A DNA stretch of 12,704 nt from Flavobacteriales bacterium (lineage in GTDB: Bacteria > Bacteroidota > Bacteroidia > Flavobacteriales > Flavobacteriaceae): positions 1-12,704 of the forward strand of contig JALVLX010000104.1 in the NCBI GenBank assembly GCA_027032855.1, given 5' to 3'. The translations under genes were made by a program, and so were the position numbers. Under the pieces are notes generated by a model. The model saw only the letters and a list, made by a program, of their open reading frames with translations. It searched no databases and was not told the DNA's origin. Every line of letters begins with the position of its first letter. Position 1 is the first letter of the stretch. Shown here one piece after another: positions 1 through 6,995 of the stretch.

Positions 1-916
1 AGTGGGGAAAACTGTTTAAAATAACGACAGCGTTATCAGATTTGTTAATTTCCTCAATGGTTTTTTTCAGGTTTTTCAAAGCTTCTTTTCTTTCGGCAAA
101 CAAGTTGTAGGCTTCTTCAGAACTACCATTAGAGGTGTTTTCGTTGGACAGCATAAAACTTATTGATTGCCCGCCTTTAGGGTTTAATATGGCTTTGTCA
201 AAAACTATACGCATGGTATCAATGTCTTGCAAAGATTTGATATAGCTTTGTTTTTGTGTATTCAAGTAAGAAAGATAACGTTCTTTTCTTTTTGCAATGA
301 GTGAATCGCTGTTGAATAAATTTGAAATTTTCTCATTAAGATTTTCAAAAACCGTAGGAGAAACAGTTTTGATTGTTAGTTTCCAATAGCGGTTCAAATT
401 GTCATTTTTTTTGATATTTTTCTTAAAATCTTCATATTCAATATTTTTATAAACGACCGTATCTTTGGTCATCAAATATGCTTCATAATCTTCAATTAAA
501 AATATATCATTGATAACCGGTTCCAGCAAAAAAACGCTAAGTTTGGTGGCTTGGCTAGCCGGAATGTCCAACAATTTTCCGAGTTTAACAGAATCTTGTT
601 TATGGATTAAATCGTTGAGCGCATCAACTTTTTCTTGCAAGTCCAATTGTGCCTCAAAATTAGTTCTCAAAGTGGCTTCTCCGTAATATATATTTACATT
701 ATCCTTACTGATAAAAAACGAAAGTGCTAATCCTATTAAAGTGCCTGCAGTTAAAATGATGCGATATTTTTTATAATACAAAAGCATGTTAACAAAAACA
801 AAAAACAAGCTTTTGAACAAGTTTCCGATGCTACGAAAAAAAGATTTGAATAAATCGCCAATGGCAGAAAAAAATTGAATGATATCGATTTCTTCGTTTT
901 TGGGTTGCTGATTCAT
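1..916 (-). CDS. Wzz/polysaccharide co-polymerase-like membrane protein, C-terminus cut by window edge
   Basis: The start codon is at 916-914 and the frame stays open to base 1, giving 305 visible residues; the 3' end lies outside the window. The N-terminus is acidic (NEEIDIIQFF), followed by a Phe/Lys-rich amphipathic stretch at about residues 13-50 and one clear membrane helix at about 52-70. The rest looks extracytoplasmic, with charged helices likely to form coiled coils near residues 205-235 and 268-292. This layout resembles the chain-length-determinant-like proteins common in Flavobacteriia, where a second membrane helix near the C-terminus would be expected outside this window. Such proteins usually sit in the inner membrane and are linked to surface polysaccharide length or export; that role is inferred from architecture, not from a catalytic motif. 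The gene starts 2 bp after the stop of the upstream conserved gene, so the two are probably co-transcribed and translationally coupled. Confidence 0.6.
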   Translation of the reverse strand, partial: MNQQPKNEEIDIIQFFSAIGDLFKSFFRSIGNLFKSLFFVFVNMLLYYKKYRIILTAGTLIGLALSFFISKDNVNIYYGEATLRTNFEAQLDLQEKVDALNDLIHKQDSVKLGKLLDIPASQATKLSVFLLEPVINDIFLIEDYEAYLMTKDTVVYKNIEYEDFKKNIKKNDNLNRYWKLTIKTVSPTVFENLNEKISNLFNSDSLIAKRKERYLSYLNTQKQSYIKSLQDIDTMRIVFDKAILNPKGGQSISFMLSNENTSNGSSEEAYNLFAERKEALKNLKKTIEEINKSDNAVVILNSFPH

Positions 917-918
917 AC

Positions 919-2601
919 TCAATTGGTTTTAAAAATTTGTTGTAATATTTTTTTAGTAATAATATAAGTCGGTTCTACACCTTTAATGCCGAGCGGTCCT
1001 GACGCCAGCGTGCTACCGGTTTGCAGAGGGTTGTCGGAAGCATAATAAGCATAACGGACTTTGACGTTTGCCTTGATATTACCCCTTATTTTTGAAGCTG
1101 CTTGAATGGCTTTGTGATAATGAGCCCCTTCCATTTCCAGCCCTATGGCTTGCCAAGTCGAGTTTTTAAAGAAAGCTAAAATGTCTTTGTTTTGCAAAGA
1201 TGTTCCCAAAACGGTAACCATTGTTCCTTCGTAAACTTTTACTTTTTCATCTGAAAAATCTTTAACAGACAATTCGTTGTCAATAGGGTAATTGTCAGCT
1301 GTTCCTTCAAACATGTGCACTTTCGGTATCATAATATCACCTTTGTTACCCACCAAAATACCTGCTTTTCCCATAATGGAAATTGATTGCACATTGAGAT
1401 GTTCTTTAACCCCGTTTTCTTCATAGGGTTTTAAAAGCTCGTCCATGACCTCAAAAGCTTGCTCTCCAAAGGCATAATCCATAACGATAAGTACGGGTTT
1501 TTTAGTATTATCAAGTTTGTAAAAAGCATCGGTGAGGTTAGCATCTTTAAACTTGGCTGTATCAAAAATTTGTACATCAATATTAGCTCCTGAATGGTCT
1601 TTGAGGTAATGCATACCGTATTTTTGAGCCATTTTGGTCACTTTGTCACGCATTTTTTGATGTTCGTCCCGGCTTAGATCCTTGTACAATGCCATTTCGT
1701 TTTTATCCGACTTAAGTGCTTTTTGAGCAAATAGCACATTTAATACAGAATGCATATTTGAGCTGATAATATGAATGGGGCGTTGTAGCAAATTATGTTT
1801 TTGTAAGTGTTTTTTGATGTTTGTTGCCCAAATTTCACCGTAAACGTGGTGCCCTAATCTTTCTCGCAGGCGAGGAGCAAATTTGATTTCTCTTTTTTGA
1901 CCCAAGTAGGCTTCGTTGATGGCCAATTTGCCAAGCCAATAAACCAGTTGAAAAAAACGATTGGGTTTGCCGGGTTCTTTAAATGCTTCGTAAGTATGCT
2001 TGGCTTCTTCAAAAGTGCGTCCCAATAGTGTAGAAAGGTAAGCAATAAAGCGTTCTGTTTCAGCTCTTTTGAGTTTTTTGTTCTCCAAAACAACTTTTTC
2101 CAGAGCCAACCATTCTCTACCCGGCGTTCCGGCTTTGTCGATTACGGCTTTCTCTCTGATTTTGTGTGATTCGATAAACAAAAAGGTCAAGTGGGTTAAA
2201 ATGTCGTAAACATCAGATCTGCCACGGGTCAGCTCAATGTTCATTTGATCTTTATCGATACGGTAACAATGGCGTCGGCGTTTAGGTGGGATAATTGGTT
2301 TGAAGTGTGAGTGGCTGTAACCTTCATTGTCAGTCATATAGATTACGCGACATTCTTCAATCCCCTCGGGCAATCGGTCCATGACGTATTTTAAACCGTT
2401 TAATTCTGCTTTTTCGGTAGCAATATCACCGTAAATTTCAGGACGTAAAGTTAACAAACCTTGCATTAAGGTATTTCCTGACACGCCAAAAGGCTTGTAA
2501 AACCCCCGGTTGAGCAAGTGCCGCATGGTTATATACAACCGTTCAATAGCGTTAGATGATTCGCGGGCTCGTGTGCGTTTTTTTAGTTCAGTCTTTGTCA
2601 T
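919..2601 (-). CDS. Conserved protein (DUF6909-like) with C-terminal nucleoside phosphorylase-like domain
   Basis: This is a soluble protein of about 560 residues with no signal peptide or membrane helix. I recall the sequence as a Bacteroidota family of unknown function (DUF6909); that name is from memory. The N-terminal half is helical and basic (KKRTRARESS near residues 6-15; PPKRRRH near 105). From about residue 370 it resembles the MTA/SAH nucleosidase and purine phosphorylase fold: MGKAGILVGNKGDIMIP (410-426) matches the usual glycine-rich turn before GDIV; GTSLQNKD (466-473) and LEMEGA (488-493) match the substrate-binding ME segment; and ASDNP (521-525) matches the SD segment holding the catalytic Asp in nucleosidases. 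An in-frame TTG at 2622 would add 7 residues, but it lies inside the probable -7 box, so the ATG at 2601 is preferred. It is coupled to the Wzz-like gene. No reaction can be assigned. Confidence 0.8.
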   Translation of the reverse strand: MTKTELKKRTRARESSNAIERLYITMRHLLNRGFYKPFGVSGNTLMQGLLTLRPEIYGDIATEKAELNGLKYVMDRLPEGIEECRVIYMTDNEGYSHSHFKPIIPPKRRRHCYRIDKDQMNIELTRGRSDVYDILTHLTFLFIESHKIREKAVIDKAGTPGREWLALEKVVLENKKLKRAETERFIAYLSTLLGRTFEEAKHTYEAFKEPGKPNRFFQLVYWLGKLAINEAYLGQKREIKFAPRLRERLGHHVYGEIWATNIKKHLQKHNLLQRPIHIISSNMHSVLNVLFAQKALKSDKNEMALYKDLSRDEHQKMRDKVTKMAQKYGMHYLKDHSGANIDVQIFDTAKFKDANLTDAFYKLDNTKKPVLIVMDYAFGEQAFEVMDELLKPYEENGVKEHLNVQSISIMGKAGILVGNKGDIMIPKVHMFEGTADNYPIDNELSVKDFSDEKVKVYEGTMVTVLGTSLQNKDILAFFKNSTWQAIGLEMEGAHYHKAIQAASKIRGNIKANVKVRYAYYASDNPLQTGSTLASGPLGIKGVEPTYIITKKILQQIFKTN

Positions 2602-2619
2602 ATATTCTCTGTCTTTTGG

Positions 2620-2627
2620 CAAAGATA
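2620..2627 (-). promoter_or_regulatory. Bacteroidota -7 box for the phosphorylase-like/Wzz-like operon
   Basis: The minus strand reads TATCTTTG, an exact TAnnTTTG match, ending 18 nt before the ATG at 2601. Transcription starting a few bases downstream would give a 5' leader of about 12 nt. There is no clear TTG -33 element at the usual distance; an AACTTTCAACTTTCAACT repeat occupies that region instead. Confidence 0.55.
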
Positions 2628-2645
2628 ATCATTATTGAGGAAATG

Positions 2646-2700
2646 AGTTGAAAGTTGAAAGTTATATTTCGGCAAGCTCAATAACCTGAGTTGAAAGTTC
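2646..2700. repeat. AGTTGAAAGTT short repeats
   Basis: AGTTGAAAGTTGAAAGTT lies at 2646-2663 and another AGTTGAAAGTT at 2689-2699. The same word family recurs at 11722-11753 in front of rlmB. Low-complexity repeats of this type are scattered through spacers of many Flavobacteriia genomes (general knowledge). They do not have the repeat-spacer regularity of a CRISPR array. Confidence 0.6.
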
Positions 2701-2797
2701 AGATACAAAGATTATTGAGTTCTTTGATGATTGTTGATTGCTTCATACTATAATTCTGTTTTTAAAATTAAGAAATAAGAATACAAGGTCATTGAGT
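2668..2797. repeat. Degenerate inverted element with TTCGGCAAGCTCAATAACC arm
   Basis: The left arm TTCGGCAAGCTCAATAACC starts at 2668. GGTCATTGAG at about 2788-2797 is nearly the reverse complement of CTCAATAACC, and ATTATTGAG also occurs near 2711. The left arm resembles the TTCG(A/G)CAAGCTCAGTGACC-type words I recall as dispersed repeats in many bacteria, especially Bacteroidota. Together with the AGTTGAAAGTT repeats and the weak hairpin near 2825 it fills the 267-bp spacer 2602-2868; I see no gene there. Element ends are approximate and the copy is decayed. Confidence 0.4.
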
Positions 2798-2824
2798 GAT
2801 TTTGCGAGGTTAGGAGCAAAATTG

Positions 2825-2840
2825 TACCGAAGCGCCGGTA
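2825..2840 (-). terminator. Weak candidate terminator hairpin after trmN6
   Basis: TACCG (2825-2829) pairs with CGGTA (2836-2840) around a 6-nt loop, 29 bp past the trmN6 stop codon. On the minus strand it is followed by ACAATTTTG, which is a poor T-run. The stem is short, so this is the best candidate end of the exporter operon rather than a firm call. Confidence 0.3.
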
Positions 2841-2868
2841 TCATTAAAATGCCTTTTCAACGAAACCT

Positions 2869-3582
2869 TTACATTTTTAAATAAAAGTCACGTGTCAGGC
2901 GGATATAATCATCTGTATAATTGAGTCTCGATTTTTCTATTATCAGGTATTGTTCTTTCAATTCAGATTGTGAGCCGGATATTTTAACTAAAACACGTTT
3001 GATTTTGGCTTTGTGATGCCCTTTGACGTAGCAAATTTTGTTAATATAAAGTGATTCCGGTTCAATGATTTGTTGCAGTTGCGACAGCTTATCAGCCGGC
3101 AGGATTAATTGAATATTTCCGTTTTCTTTTAGTAGTTTTTTTGATTTTTTGATTAGTGCATTTAATGATAGAGTAGCAGTATGACGAGCTAGATTTCTTT
3201 GTTTATCGGGATTTTCGGATTGTTCGTCAAAATATGGCGGATTGCTGATGATAACATCATATTTGTTGTTGGTAGCAAATTGGTTAAAATCCGATTGAAT
3301 GATATTTAAGCGTTGATGCCATTTCGAATTGTTAAAATTTTCGGTAGCTTGTCGGGTGGCATCGGGGTCAAGCTCGATGGCATCTATTGAGGCATCGTTT
3401 TGTCTTTGCGCACACATCAAAGCAATCAACCCTGTACCGGTTCCTACATCAAGGATATGTTTAGCTTTGGATAAATCAGCCCAAGCGCCCAACAAAACCC
3501 CGTCTGTGCCCACTTTCATGGCGGTTTGTTCTTGAGCAATTTCAAATTGTTTAAACCTGAAAATTTGTTTACCGGGCTTCAT
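2869..3582 (-). CDS. trmN6: tRNA1(Val) A37 N6-methyltransferase (TrmN6/YfiC type)
   Basis: This 237-residue SAM-dependent methyltransferase has the expected family length of about 240. Residues 8-34 carry the family N-terminal signature (FRFKQF..., then AMKVGTDGVLLGAW). The SAM-binding motif I is ILDVGTGTGLIAL at 43-55, the acidic ribose-binding residues are in IELDPDA at 69-75, and the catalytic N6-adenine motif NPPY is at 114-117, followed by ARHTATLSL at 132-140. In E. coli the family methylates A37 of tRNA1(Val); the tRNA target here is inferred. The start at 3582 lies 2 bp after the HupE-like stop codon, so it is the third gene of the exporter operon and probably translated by coupling. 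Its link to two membrane proteins has no obvious functional logic. Confidence 0.9.
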   Translation of the reverse strand: MKPGKQIFRFKQFEIAQEQTAMKVGTDGVLLGAWADLSKAKHILDVGTGTGLIALMCAQRQNDASIDAIELDPDATRQATENFNNSKWHQRLNIIQSDFNQFATNNKYDVIISNPPYFDEQSENPDKQRNLARHTATLSLNALIKKSKKLLKENGNIQLILPADKLSQLQQIIEPESLYINKICYVKGHHKAKIKRVLVKISGSQSELKEQYLIIEKSRLNYTDDYIRLTRDFYLKM

Positions 3583-3584
3583 AG

Positions 3585-4145
3585 TTAAGTTAACAATGCC
3601 AAAATATAACCAATAATCAGTCCGGAAATCAAAATATAAGTTTCACGGGTGTTTAGCCATATTTTTTGCAAGACAGCCAAAACAATCAAGATGAAAAATC
3701 CCATGATAATTTGAGCGGTTTCAATCCCTAAGGCAAATTCAAGTGAGGGGAGAAATTTTTGAGATTGTCCGGCAATCATCATTTTAAAATCTGAAGCAAA
3801 ACCTAAGCCGTGAATCAACCCGAAGAAGAAAGAAAAGTAGTAGTGAATACGGGTTAAGACTTGGTGGTTTTTCCACAAAATATTGGATAAAGCCGTGATT
3901 AAAATAGTCCACAAAATCAGTGTTTCAATAAGGTTTGCGTCTATTTGTACATAGCCATACACTGACAGGAGTAAACTTGTGGTATGTGCTATGGTAAATA
4001 AGGATACCAATGGCAACAATTTACGCCAGTCTTTGAAGTTAAACACCATGATCAACGCCAGCAAAAATAAAATATGGTCAATTGATGACCAACTCAGGAT
4101 ATGATTCAATCCTAATCTGAAATAAAGTTCAAAATCATTCATCAT
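3585..4145 (-). CDS. HupE/UreJ-type multi-pass membrane protein
   Basis: This 186-residue hydrophobic protein has about six predicted membrane segments. It carries the conserved histidine motifs of the HupE/UreJ group: GLNHIL near residues 12-17, DHILFLLAL at 23-31, FTIAHTTSL at 50-58, FGLIHGLGFA at 108-117 and FALGIETAQI at 137-146. The family includes proposed nickel/cobalt permeases linked to hydrogenase or urease clusters. No hydrogenase or urease gene is visible here, so a role in metal uptake is only a family-based guess. The gene overlaps the end of the RND exporter by 11 bp (two ATGs in tandem at 4145 and 4142; the first is used), which indicates translational coupling and suggests that the two proteins are made together. 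Confidence 0.85.
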   Translation of the reverse strand: MMNDFELYFRLGLNHILSWSSIDHILFLLALIMVFNFKDWRKLLPLVSLFTIAHTTSLLLSVYGYVQIDANLIETLILWTILITALSNILWKNHQVLTRIHYYFSFFFGLIHGLGFASDFKMMIAGQSQKFLPSLEFALGIETAQIIMGFFILIVLAVLQKIWLNTRETYILISGLIIGYILALLT

Positions 4146-6504
4146 TTGGCTGGTTTTCAGGGAAAATGTCTAGGTTGTCTTTGTATGATTTTTTGTTTTT
4201 AAACAAATTATCCATAAAAATAACCAAGGCGGGTAGTAACAACAAATTGGAAAGCATGGCAATTAATAATGTCATTGAAATCAATCCGCCTAAGGCTTTG
4301 GTGCCACCATAACTTGATAGTAAAAAAGTAGCAAATCCGAAAAATAAAACGACAGAAGTGTAAAACATACTAACCCCGGTTTCTTTGAGTGATTTATAGA
4401 CAGATCGTTTGATACGTCCTTTGTGCAATTTGAGTTCGTGGCGCAATTTGGCCAAGTAATGAATGGTATCATCTACTGATATACCGAATGCGATACTAAA
4501 AATCAGTATGGTAGAAGGTTTTAAAGGAATGCCGGCAAAGCCCATGACCCCTGCCGTAATCAATAAGGGTAAAAGGTTGGGTATTAATGAAATAAAAGCC
4601 ATTTTTAGAGAGCCGCTAAACATCCAAGTTATAAATAGAAAAATCAAGAAAATGGCTAGTCCCAGTGAAATAATCAGGTTATCAATTAAATAATGAGTAC
4701 CTTTCAAGTATAGTTTGGCTTGTCCGGTCATTAAAACTCCGTATTTTTTGTCAGGAAAATATTTGTGTTCTTTCAGTTCAAGATAATTTTCAATTTTTTC
4801 CATCTGTTCGGTTTCAATATCTTTCATGAAAGTTGTGATGCGTAAATGGCGTTGAATGGAGTCAGTGTAACTCTCAAGTAATTTTGTATTACCACCACTG
4901 TTTTTCAGGTAGGGCAAAATAAAATTCTTTTCATGGGTGGATGGTAACTGATAGTATTTTGGGTCGCCGTTATAAAAAGCCTGTTTGGCATATTTTGCTA
5001 AGTTGACCAAAGAAATAGGGTTGGATAATTCGGGCAAATCAGCCATTTCTTCTTGAAAACGGTCTATTCTTTTTAAGGTTGGCAGTCGTAATGCGCCTTT
5101 TTTTCTTCTGGTATCAATCATAAATTCCAAGGGCAAAATGCCACCAAATTCTTGTTCAAAAAATTTGATGTCTTTATAAAAATCTCTGTTTTTTGGAAAA
5201 TCTGCCAGCATACTACCCGAAACTTTCATTTTGGTAGCACCAATGATGCTGAAAATCATCAGTAAGAGTGCTATACCGAAAATAGCTTTTTGACGATGTC
5301 GTACGGTGTCAATCAACCATTCGACAAATTTTATCAGCCATGATTTTTTATGATGTTTCAGATGTTTATCTTTGGGTGGTTTTTTGTAGCTGTAGATAAT
5401 CGGTATCAATAAGATGGACAGAACGAAAATAGATAAAATTGACAAGGAGGCTACAATACCAAACTCACGCAATAAACTATTATTGACTATTACAAAAGTA
5501 CCAAAGCCGATAGCGGTGGTAAGATTAGTCATCAATATAGCGTTGCCGGTATTGCTGATAACCCGCTGTAGAGAACGGATTTGATTGCCGTGTAGGATTA
5601 TTTCTTGTTGGTATTTGTTGATTAAAAATATGGCATTCGGCACCCCGATAACAATGACCAAAGGTGGAATAACGGAAGTCAAAATGCTGATTCTAAACCC
5701 TAAAGCCCCCATGATGCCAAAGCTCCACATAACCCCGATACTAACAATTAACAGAGAAATGACCAGTGGTGAAAAAGAACGGAAAAACAGCAAAATAATA
5801 AAGCCGGTAACAAATAGGGATAGTAAAATGAAAAAAGGAATTTCTTTTTTTAACACAATGGCATTCAGTGATTTGATGTAAATCAATCCGGAAGCTTTAA
5901 CATCGAGGTGTGTTTGTTTCTCAAAATTTTCAATTAACGGTTTTACCTTGTTGATAATAAACGAAACCCGTTTTTTGGAATTAAGAATGTCTTTTTTAAG
6001 TGCCACCACAGTTTGCACGGCGCCGTTTTTGTTATAAACCAAGCCTTCGTAAAACGGTAAGGAGTCAAGCAAACGATGTTTGACAGCCTGTGCGTCAGCG
6101 TCACTGTTGATAGGTTTTTGTAAGAATTTTTTTAGTGCGAATTTTTGGTGGATTGTATCTTTTTGTAAGATATTCAGGTTTTCGATGGAAATAACTTGTG
6201 TCACTTCGGGAAAAGCTAGTAGTTTTTTTGACAAGTCATTCCACGCATTAAGCTTTTCTTTTGTGAATAGGGTAGAATCTTTGATACCTAACAAGATGAG
6301 GTTGTTGTCGTTTTTAAAAACTTTTTTAAATTCGGTATATTCTTGTTGGTAAGGGTCGTCTTCAGGCAAAATGCTTTTTTGGGTATATGAAACCGAAACA
6401 TATTGCCATTGTGTCACAAAGAAAAGCGTAATGATAACAATTAATCCTAAAAAAAACAGCCTGTTACGTAAAATTAATCTTGCTATTCTATTCCAAAACC
6501 CCAT
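4135..6504 (-). CDS. RND superfamily exporter, MMPL/patched type
   Basis: This 789-residue inner-membrane transporter has the duplicated RND layout: TM1 at about residues 16-33, a soluble loop at 34-218, a five-helix block at about 221-372, TM7 near 405-424, a second soluble loop at 425-605, and a final five-helix block at about 608-766. The second half has the charged helix GISVDDTIHYL (674-684), the likely proton-relay segment. The equivalent helix of the first half reads GVPNAIFLINKY (287-298) and lacks an acidic residue. No MFP or TolC partner gene is adjacent, so it resembles stand-alone MMPL exporters that move lipids or other hydrophobic compounds in the envelope; the substrate is unknown. 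It heads an operon with the HupE-like gene (11-bp overlap) and trmN6, and is divergent from nrdA. Confidence 0.9.
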   Translation of the reverse strand: MGFWNRIARLILRNRLFFLGLIVIITLFFVTQWQYVSVSYTQKSILPEDDPYQQEYTEFKKVFKNDNNLILLGIKDSTLFTKEKLNAWNDLSKKLLAFPEVTQVISIENLNILQKDTIHQKFALKKFLQKPINSDADAQAVKHRLLDSLPFYEGLVYNKNGAVQTVVALKKDILNSKKRVSFIINKVKPLIENFEKQTHLDVKASGLIYIKSLNAIVLKKEIPFFILLSLFVTGFIILLFFRSFSPLVISLLIVSIGVMWSFGIMGALGFRISILTSVIPPLVIVIGVPNAIFLINKYQQEIILHGNQIRSLQRVISNTGNAILMTNLTTAIGFGTFVIVNNSLLREFGIVASLSILSIFVLSILLIPIIYSYKKPPKDKHLKHHKKSWLIKFVEWLIDTVRHRQKAIFGIALLLMIFSIIGATKMKVSGSMLADFPKNRDFYKDIKFFEQEFGGILPLEFMIDTRRKKGALRLPTLKRIDRFQEEMADLPELSNPISLVNLAKYAKQAFYNGDPKYYQLPSTHEKNFILPYLKNSGGNTKLLESYTDSIQRHLRITTFMKDIETEQMEKIENYLELKEHKYFPDKKYGVLMTGQAKLYLKGTHYLIDNLIISLGLAIFLIFLFITWMFSGSLKMAFISLIPNLLPLLITAGVMGFAGIPLKPSTILIFSIAFGISVDDTIHYLAKLRHELKLHKGRIKRSVYKSLKETGVSMFYTSVVLFFGFATFLLSSYGGTKALGGLISMTLLIAMLSNLLLLPALVIFMDNLFKNKKSYKDNLDIFPENQPNDE

Positions 6505-6522
6505 TCGATGAATATTTTAGGA

Positions 6523-6530
6523 CAAAATTA
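6523..6530 (-). promoter_or_regulatory. -7 box for the exporter-HupE-trmN6 operon
   Basis: The minus strand reads TAATTTTG, an exact TAnnTTTG match, ending 18 nt upstream of the ATG at 6504. The predicted leader is about 12 nt, similar to that of the phosphorylase-like gene. No clear TTG -33 element is seen at standard spacing. Confidence 0.55.
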
Positions 6531-6860
6531 CAATAAAAAATTAAGTTGTGAAGCTGTAATATCAGCGTGTTATGTTAAATCTTCGTTAAGTTTATTATTT
6601 ATATAATGTATAGGTATTTTTATGTAATCGGATATAATAATCAAACATTAAATAAACATAAATCTGAATTTGCAAATTTTCACCATGATTTGATAGCTTT
6701 TTTGACAAAAAATATAAAATTTGACGTTTTAAAAACAAATGAAATTTGTGAAATTTGACAAAAATTGCGTTCGCCTACTTAAAAAATTGACTTTTTTAAC
6801 AATTGTTTCATTTTCAATTATTTAACAAATAGTTTTAAATTATTCAATAATTAAATATTT

Positions 6861-6902
6861 AGTTATCAATGTTTTATTGTTTTTAATAAAATGTTAATAA
6901 CT
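6861..6902. promoter_or_regulatory. 42-bp imperfect dyad upstream of nrdA promoter, candidate operator
   Basis: The left arm AGTTATCAATGTTTTATT (6861-6878) and right arm AATAAAATGTTAATAACT (6885-6902) surround a 6-bp centre. Of 18 positions, 15 are Watson-Crick complementary, including unbroken outer 6-bp and inner 7-bp blocks. It ends 10 bp before the TTG -33 element of the nrdA promoter, where a regulator could act. AT-richness raises the chance of random symmetry, so function is inference. Confidence 0.35.
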
Positions 6903-6912
6903 TTTTGTATTC

Positions 6913-6946
6913 TTGTTCAAAACAAAACAACATTGAGTTAAATTTG
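6913..6946 (+). promoter_or_regulatory. nrdA promoter (TTG -33 and TAAATTTG -7)
   Basis: TTG at 6913-6915 and TAAATTTG at 6939-6946 are separated by 23 bp, which fits the Bacteroidota housekeeping sigma consensus at its long end. Initiation near 6951 would give a leader of about 45 nt before the ATG at 6996. No Shine-Dalgarno sequence precedes the start; the bases upstream are A-rich, as is usual in this phylum. Confidence 0.6.
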
Positions 6947-6995
6947 TTTGGTTTAATAACTGCCAAATTAATTTACCTAAAATAACTCAAAATAT

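Larger units (their letters stand above)
6505..6995. other. Divergent AT-rich intergenic region between exporter operon and nrdA
   Basis: These 491 bp contain no supportable gene on either strand. They hold a leftward -7 box (6523-6530), several TTGAC-centred words between 6698 and 6791, a tandem TGAAATTTG pair (6740-6757), a 15-bp palindrome AATTATT-C-AATAATT (6838-6852), a 42-bp imperfect dyad (6861-6902) and the rightward nrdA promoter (6913-6946). The region is much more AT-rich than the flanking genes. I see no NrdR-box consensus pair and no riboswitch that I recognise. Confidence 0.7.

Noticed and set aside
1854..2093. Open frame of 79 codons on the minus strand inside the phosphorylase-like gene
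   Set aside because: It lies fully inside a well-supported gene in another frame, has a composition typical of a shadow frame and no recognisable motif.
6861..6902. The dyad as a transcription terminator
   Set aside because: It lies between two divergent units with no gene transcribed into it, and its stem is almost all A/T.
6505..6995. NrdR boxes or a nucleotide riboswitch in front of nrdA
   Set aside because: No pair of sites matching the ACACWATATATWGTGT-like consensus, and the likely leader of about 45 nt is too short and unstructured for a known riboswitch.
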